DNA from: Oscillospiraceae bacterium
Lineage (GTDB): Bacteria; Bacillota; Clostridia; Oscillospirales; UBA929
DNA length: 34,983 nt
Assembly (NCBI GenBank): GCA_009784085.1
Contig: WRCJ01000004.1
Coordinates: 1 to 34,983 of the forward strand
Direction of reading: 5' to 3'
Below are positions 31,248-34,983 of this stretch, one piece after another (position 1 is the stretch's first letter; each line of letters opens with the position of its first letter). The translations under genes were made by a program, and so were the position numbers. The notes below the pieces were generated by a model. The model was not told where the DNA came from and made no database searches. It was given only the letters and a program-made list of their open reading frames with translations.

Positions 31248-32091
31248 AAACGTCAATGCAGTTAAAGGCGAAAGCGCGGAACCTTTCCACGAAAACAAAC
31301 ACGCCGCCGCATATCATTCAGCGCAATTATTTCCTTGAACGCTTCCTCGAAAGGGTATCATTATCGGGGCACAGGGACAGTATCGTACTAAAAGGCGGCG
31401 CACTCATCACGTCCCTGCTCGGCATAGAGGCGCGGGCGACGGTGGATTTGGACGCTACCGTGCGGGCGCGGACGCTGACCGCAGAGGAAATAGCGGAAAT
31501 CGTCGGCGAAGTCCTGCGAACCGGAATAGACGACAATGTGGTTTTCACGCTGACTGAAATGGAAGAAACGAGGGTAGAGGCAGAATACCCCGGTTTCCGC
31601 GTTACCCTGAACGTGACGCTGGACAAGCTACGTGATACTGTAAAATTGGACTTCACAGCCGGCGACGTGATCACCCCGAAACCGGTCGAGTACGGGTACA
31701 GGCTGATGTTCGAGGAGAGGGAAATCCGCGTCCTCGCGTATAACCTTGAAACTGTCCTCGCCGAAAAGTTTACCGCCGCGCTGTCGCTTGACGTTTCCAA
31801 CACCCGGATGAAAGATTTCTACGATATATATATATGCTCCTGACCGAACAGCGGGACGCAATCAGCCCGGGGATATTCGCGGACGCTGTGACCAATACCG
31901 CGAACCAACGGAGTATGAGCCGGCTTCTCCCGCAAGCGGGGCATATCCTTGACACGGTGGAGGGAAGCTCCGCGACGGCTGAATTGTGGAGGCGATACCA
32001 AACGGCGTATAAGTATGCCGCCGGCGTTGAGTTTGCGGACGTTATCTCGTCATTGCGGTTATTAACAGAATGGTACAATGATAATAAATAG
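31244..32091 (+). pseudogene. abiEii: AbiEii-type nucleotidyltransferase toxin, frameshifted at (AT)6
   Basis: The frame from GTG at 31244 carries the AbiEii nucleotidyltransferase start (VLKGGALITSLLGI, residues 48-61, then TVDLDATV with D68 and D70) and stops at 31843, giving 199 residues. Just before the stop is RMKDFYDIYI coded over an (AT)6 run (31824-31835). From ATG 31834 the next frame continues with LLTEQRDAISPGIFADAV to 32091, which is the missing C-terminal part. Removing one AT would restore a 281-residue toxin, the usual length for the family. It may be a pseudogene, a phase-variable toxin or a sequencing error. Confidence 0.85.
31824..31835. repeat. (AT)6 dinucleotide run at the toxin frameshift
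   Basis: Twelve bases of alternating AT sit exactly at the frame break in abiEii. Five units would join the two ORFs in frame; six do not. Confidence 0.92.
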
Positions 32092-32096
32092 CACCC

Positions 32097-32125
32097 TTGA
32101 ATTCTCCCTCGGGTGCGCGTATAAT
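32097..32125 (+). promoter_or_regulatory. Strong promoter upstream of the small ORF and M50 gene
   Basis: TTGAAT (32097-32102), 17 nt, TATAAT (32120-32125). The inverted repeat gcaccc/gggtgc (32091-32096 and 32111-32116) brackets the -35 box and may be an operator. Confidence 0.8.
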
Positions 32126-32165
32126 GAAGCAAGGAAAGCAAATAATTCAGTTCGGAGGCTTCCAC

Positions 32166-32201
32166 ATGGGCGTTATGGGCGTTATGGGCGTTATGGGTAT
32201 T
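32166..32201. repeat. 9-bp tandem repeat in the small ORF
   Basis: atgggcgtt three times followed by atgggtatt. Each unit starts with an in-frame ATG. Confidence 0.92.
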
Positions 32202-32273
32202 TTGGATGTTGTTGAGCTGGTCAGACAGGTGCGCCAGCAGATGTGGGAGGAATGCAATGACGGTAATGCATAA
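32166..32273 (+). CDS. Small ORF (35 residues) preceding the M50 protease
   Basis: Too short for the ORF track. ATG at 32166 has CGGAGG 8-9 nt upstream and is the first good start after the promoter at 32097-32125. The peptide begins with three MGV steps and MGI from a 9-bp repeat, then an amphipathic stretch (LDVVELVRQVRQQ), and ends WEECNDGNA. There is one Cys. If read through from upstream, an in-frame ATG at 32124 would add 14 residues. The 3' end of the ORF is part of a 43-bp duplication that also carries the start of the M50 gene. It could be a peptide substrate or signal for the protease, a leader peptide, or non-functional. I do not recognise a family. Confidence 0.45.
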   Translation: MGVMGVMGVMGILDVVELVRQVRQQMWEECNDGNA

Positions 32274-32326
32274 CAGCAGCAAGATGTGGGAGGAACGCAA
32301 TGACGGTAATGCTTGACAGCAACATC
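32241..32326. repeat. 43-bp tandem duplication spanning small ORF end and M50 start
   Basis: atgtgggaggaatgcaatga followed by cggtaatgc (from 32241) recurs as atgtgggaggaacgcaatga followed by cggtaatgc (from 32284). Both copies hold a GGGAGGA ribosome site and ATGACGGTAATG. Only the second leads into the long M50 frame. Confidence 0.92.
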
Positions 32327-33358
32327 CTGTTTTTGGCCGCCGCTTCAGAGAGCGAAGCGTTTCCGCTTGAAGTCATTTTGTCTATCCTCGTCATGGTCGC
32401 CGCATTGTATGTGGGGTTCGTCGTGCATGCGATAGTCCATGAAGCGGGACATTTGGTTGCAGGAAAGCTTAGCGGGTATGACTTTTTGTCTTTTCGGATA
32501 TTCAAAATCGTCTTCGTGAAAAAGGACGGCAAAATGCAACGAAAAAAATATACCGTTGCAGGAACTGGTGGGCAGTGCCTGATGTCGCCACCTGATTATA
32601 AAGACAACAACTATCCATTTGTTTTCTACAATCTGGGCGGCTCGCTCATGAACTTTGCCTTAGGCGCAATCTTTTTTGTGCTGATGAGCGTAACATCCGG
32701 CTATGCGGCTACAGCATTTGCCGGTCTCGGATTGGTCGGCGCCGTAATCGCCGCCATGAACATCATACCCATGAAAATCGGCGGAATGCCCAATGATGGC
32801 TACAACACTATGCTGTGTGTGAAAAACGAAGGGAGCCGCCTTGCCTTGTGGGTGCACTTGCGCTATATCGTTTTGTTGTCACAGGGAGTGCGGGTTCGCG
32901 ATATGCCGGAGGATTGGTTTGCTACAATTGATGCGAATAACATAAGTTGCCCTCTATCTGCCATGGCCGCTTTTATGCGATACTGCTATTTGACCGATAT
33001 TGGCACATACGCAGAGGCGTGCGAGTATGCACGGTATCTGCTTGATAACGGCGAGAAACTGCTCGAAGTGCAGAAAAACGAGCTTCGCTGTGAGCTTATG
33101 TTTTTTGAGCTTGTGGGTGTATGCCGAATGATAGAAATCGAGGAGCTGTACAATGATAAGCTCCAAAAGTACGTCAAGGCAACCTTGACGTACATGTCCC
33201 GGCAAAGGCTCATGTACGCTTACAATAAGTTTTATCTCAGGGACGATGCCAAAGCCCAAAAATCCTTAGCGGATTTTGAAAAGGCAGCCTCCCACACGCC
33301 TTTTGCCGGAGAGATCGCGGGAGAGCGGGAGATGTTGGCACTTGCCACCGGGAGGTAA
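32300..33358 (+). CDS. M50 family (site-2-protease-like) membrane metallopeptidase
   Basis: A 352-residue protein. The zinc motif HEAGH (47-51) lies in a membrane segment (about 24-56), and the third ligand should be D166 in NIIPMKIGGMPNDG, the N-x-x-P-x(n)-DG motif of intramembrane S2P proteases. Further membrane segments lie at about 106-150. Residues about 200-352 are soluble and helical (possibly TPR-like: EACEYARYLLDNGEK, AYNKFYLRDDAKAQKSLADF), with no PDZ or CBS domain. The start has GGGAGGA upstream. It follows the small ORF by 26 nt on the same predicted transcript. S2P proteases cut membrane regulators or signal-peptide remnants; the substrate is unknown. It is less GC-rich than most of the window. 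Confidence 0.85.
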   Translation: MTVMLDSNILFLAAASESEAFPLEVILSILVMVAALYVGFVVHAIVHEAGHLVAGKLSGYDFLSFRIFKIVFVKKDGKMQRKKYTVAGTGGQCLMSPPDYKDNNYPFVFYNLGGSLMNFALGAIFFVLMSVTSGYAATAFAGLGLVGAVIAAMNIIPMKIGGMPNDGYNTMLCVKNEGSRLALWVHLRYIVLLSQGVRVRDMPEDWFATIDANNISCPLSAMAAFMRYCYLTDIGTYAEACEYARYLLDNGEKLLEVQKNELRCELMFFELVGVCRMIEIEELYNDKLQKYVKATLTYMSRQRLMYAYNKFYLRDDAKAQKSLADFEKAASHTPFAGEIAGEREMLALATGR

Positions 33359-33373
33359 CACGCAAATCACGGC

Positions 33374-33411
33374 AACGGGCAACGGGCGGCGGCAACCGCC
33401 CGTTGCCCGTT
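33374..33411. terminator. 16-bp-stem hairpin between convergent M50 and rnfB genes
   Basis: aacgggcaacgggcgg (33374-33389) and ccgcccgttgcccgtt (33396-33411) are perfect arms with a 6-nt loop, reaching the rnfB stop codon. It is positioned as a bidirectional terminator, although neither strand has a clear T-run after it. Confidence 0.65.
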
Positions 33412-34240
33412 ATGAAATCTTGTTGCCTTCTGACATGTTGCCTTCTGACAAATTCCCGGCCGTGCGGATGCACTTCGTCGGGCAGACCGCCACGCAATCG
33501 CCGCAATTCGTACACTTTTCCGGATCCACCGAAGCCAAATACCGGTCGACGATAATCGCCCCGAACCGGCATTCTTTCTCGCATCGCTTACAGCCGATAC
33601 AACCCGTCGGGCAGAGCCTTCGCACGAACGCGCCGGTGTCGTGGGAGTGGCAACCCACAAAAACCCTGCTGGCCTTGGGAACCATTTTGATCAGGGCGTT
33701 CGGGCAACGCGCGACGCACATGCCGCAACCCGAACAAGCCCAGGGATCGACCACGGCGATACCGTCCCTGATTCGGAGCGCGCCATATTGGCAGGCATTG
33801 ACGCAATCGCCAAACCCAAGGCAAGCATGGGAACAGCTTCGCCTGCCCTGGTAAAAATAATTGTTGCTTTCACAGCTCATCGTGCCCTGATATTCCATGA
33901 TATCGTTCGCGCGCCCGCAGTCCCGGGAACATCGGACAATCGCTTGCGTCTCCATGACGTCCCCGGCGTCCCTGCCCAAGAGTTTGCCAATGGCGCGGGC
34001 GGTTTGATTCCCACCGGGCGGGCAGAGATTGAGGGGCGCGTCCGCGTCGACGATCTGCCGGGCATAGCCGTCACAGCCTGAGTGCCCGCAGGCGCCGCAG
34101 TTGACGCCGGGCAAGAGCTCCCTGACGCCGGTAAACGTTTCGTCCTCCGTAATCGCCATAAACTTCGCGGCCAAAGCTAACATCACGCCCGCCACAATTC
34201 CAATCGACGCCACAATCAGCATCGGCGTTATAATGGCCAT
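33410..34240 (-). CDS. rnfB: Rnf electron transport complex subunit RnfB
   Basis: A 276-residue membrane-anchored iron-sulfur protein that takes electrons from ferredoxin into the Rnf complex, which pumps Na+ or H+ while reducing NAD. One N-terminal membrane helix (about 5-25) is followed by the RnfB 4Fe-4S domain with C48, C51, C56 and C73 (NCGACGHSGC). Several ferredoxin-type clusters follow: CSGCGMCVARCP, CIGCKRCEKECR and CTNCGDCVAVCP. The C-terminus ends in a duplicated SEGNM(S)EGN step from a 15-bp repeat (33420-33449). The start ATG has GAGGGTGTGG upstream and is 19 nt from rnfA. Confidence 0.95.
   Translation of the reverse strand: MAIITPMLIVASIGIVAGVMLALAAKFMAITEDETFTGVRELLPGVNCGACGHSGCDGYARQIVDADAPLNLCPPGGNQTARAIGKLLGRDAGDVMETQAIVRCSRDCGRANDIMEYQGTMSCESNNYFYQGRRSCSHACLGFGDCVNACQYGALRIRDGIAVVDPWACSGCGMCVARCPNALIKMVPKASRVFVGCHSHDTGAFVRRLCPTGCIGCKRCEKECRFGAIIVDRYLASVDPEKCTNCGDCVAVCPTKCIRTAGNLSEGNMSEGNKIS
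33420..33449. repeat. 15-bp in-frame duplication at the end of rnfB
   Basis: ttgttgccttctgac and atgttgccttctgac are adjacent 15-bp copies in the last codons of rnfB. Confidence 0.9.
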
Positions 34241-34259
34241 ATATCCACACCCTCAATTC

Positions 34260-34838
34260 TTATATGATTCCGCCAAAGCCCATAAAGGCCAACGCCACAA
34301 TGGAGGCGGCCACCAGGGTAATGGGGATGTCGGCAAAGCTCTTGGGAATATGCTTGGCGCCGCTTGCCATTCTGGTTCGGACACCGCAAAACAGGACCAT
34401 GGCCACGAGAAAGCCGATGCCGACGCCAAAGGCGTTGACCATGGCCTGCGGGAAGGAATAACCTTCGTCAATATTGAGGATTGTCACGCCCAGCACGGCG
34501 CAATTGGTGGTAATCAGGGGCAGGTATACGCCCAACGCGCGGTATAGGGCCGGGACATACTTTTTCAGCACAATCTCAACAAGCTGCACCAAAGCCGCGA
34601 TGACGAGGATAAACACAACCGTTTGCAAATACCCGTAATCGGGCAGGAGGATCAAATTGTTGATGGGCCAAGTGGCCGCTGTGGCCATCAGCATGACAAA
34701 GGTTACGGCGACGCTCATGCCGATGGCGCTGTCCAGCTTTTGGCTGACGCCCAGGAAAGGGCAGATACCGAGGAACCTGGCCAGGACAAAGTTGTTGACC
34801 AGTATCGCGCTCACAATGATGACAAATATCTCCTTCAT
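34260..34838 (-). CDS. rnfA: Rnf electron transport complex subunit RnfA
   Basis: 192 residues from ATG at 34838, which has GGAGG 6 nt upstream. The track start at 34922 adds 28 residues (MVDCGLRNADCGLRT...) that are translation of a heptamer repeat. Six membrane segments begin FVIIVSAILVNNFVLARFLG, with ICPFLGVSQK and the second half ITTNCAVLGVTILNIDEGYS, which mirror the duplicated NNF...C-P/NCA motifs of RnfA/RnfE. It forms the membrane core with RnfE. It is encoded between a gene that is probably rnfE and rnfB, the usual clostridial order. Confidence 0.95.
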   Translation of the reverse strand: MKEIFVIIVSAILVNNFVLARFLGICPFLGVSQKLDSAIGMSVAVTFVMLMATAATWPINNLILLPDYGYLQTVVFILVIAALVQLVEIVLKKYVPALYRALGVYLPLITTNCAVLGVTILNIDEGYSFPQAMVNAFGVGIGFLVAMVLFCGVRTRMASGAKHIPKSFADIPITLVAASIVALAFMGFGGII

Positions 34839-34853
34839 GTTAACCTCCGTGTC

Positions 34854-34930
34854 CGCAGTTCGCAGTCCACCATTCGCAGTCCGCAGTCCACAGTCCGCAT
34901 TCCGCAATCCGCAGTCCACCATTCGCTGTG
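34854..34930. repeat. Heptanucleotide repeat (11 units) upstream of rnfA
   Basis: Eleven 7-bp units in register, mostly cgcagtc with variants cacagtc, cgcattc, cgcaatc and two caccatt units 49 bp apart. They fill the space between the upstream stop and the rnfA ribosome site. Confidence 0.93.
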
Positions 34931-34935
34931 GGTTA

Positions 34936-34983
34936 TTATTTTCCTTTGTTGTTGCTGGGGCACAGGGCGCTGCCGGTCGCGGA
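34936..34983 (-). CDS. C-terminal end of a gene, probably rnfE (partial)
   Basis: The last 48 bases read on the minus strand as SATGSALCPSNNKGK and then TAA. The fragment is too short to identify. The assignment to rnfE rests only on the usual rnfCDGEAB gene order upstream of rnfA. Confidence 0.35.
   Translation of the reverse strand, partial: SATGSALCPSNNKGK

Noticed and set aside
31770-32300. 176-residue minus-strand ORF over the toxin end and small ORF
   Set aside because: It starts opposite the M50 start, contains repeat translation (HNAHNAHNAH) and has no ribosome site or family match.
34839-34922. 28-residue extension of RnfA
   Set aside because: It is translation of the heptamer repeat; GGAGG and ATG at 34838 give the conserved RnfA start.

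Overview
The window looks like a chromosomal segment of a GC-rich, monoderm, anaerobic Clostridia-type Bacillota. The clues are a clostridial Tad/Flp pilus operon with DUF5702 and DUF6382 members and no outer-membrane secretin, a DivIVA-like protein, an Rnf complex, and consensus SigA promoters with strong Shine-Dalgarno sites. No species is claimed. No rRNA, tRNA or CRISPR array was seen.

Layout. (1) 1-13568, minus strand: one Tad operon read from a perfect TTGACA-17-TATAAT promoter at 13864-13892 through a leader of about 290 nt. The order is tadZ, tadA, tadB, tadC, Flp-like pilin, TadE-like protein, a giant DUF5702 protein, a second E5-type pseudopilin, the A24 prepilin peptidase, a WG-repeat protein and a DUF6382 protein. 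The last gene runs off the left edge and is absent from the ORF track. (2) 14074-17745: a GltD-like FAD/Fe-S oxidoreductase (+), a divergent PRTase-like protein (-) and a fucose/arabinose isomerase-family protein (+). (3) 17902-30416, minus strand: a long gene train led by a TagA/WecG glycosyltransferase, then DUF2156, GNAT, DJ-1/PfpI, MltG, AlaRS, DivIVA-like, an inactive-looking signal-peptidase-like protein, TyrA, AroB, and AroA after a repeat array. (4) 30600-33358, plus strand: a less GC-rich accessory patch with an AbiE toxin-antitoxin pair whose toxin is frameshifted at an (AT)6 run, then a promoter, a 35-codon ORF and an M50 protease. (5) 33410-34983, minus strand: rnfB, rnfA and the tail of a further gene, probably rnfE.

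How the parts fit. The A24 peptidase should process the E5-type pseudopilins, and TadA/B/C/Z should drive their export and assembly. Region 3 combines aromatic amino-acid synthesis with envelope functions. Rnf couples ferredoxin oxidation to NAD reduction.

The most striking feature is genome style. Short tandem repeats occur about every 1-2 kb. Inside genes, including alaS, mltG, rnfB and the prepilin peptidase, the units are almost always multiples of 3 bp. Between genes they are 4, 7, 10, 11, 43 or 79 bp. The two coding exceptions, a GCAG tetranucleotide tract in the DUF6382 gene and (AT)6 in abiEii, are candidate phase-variation switches. Start codons were moved from the ORF track wherever a Shine-Dalgarno site clearly favours another start.
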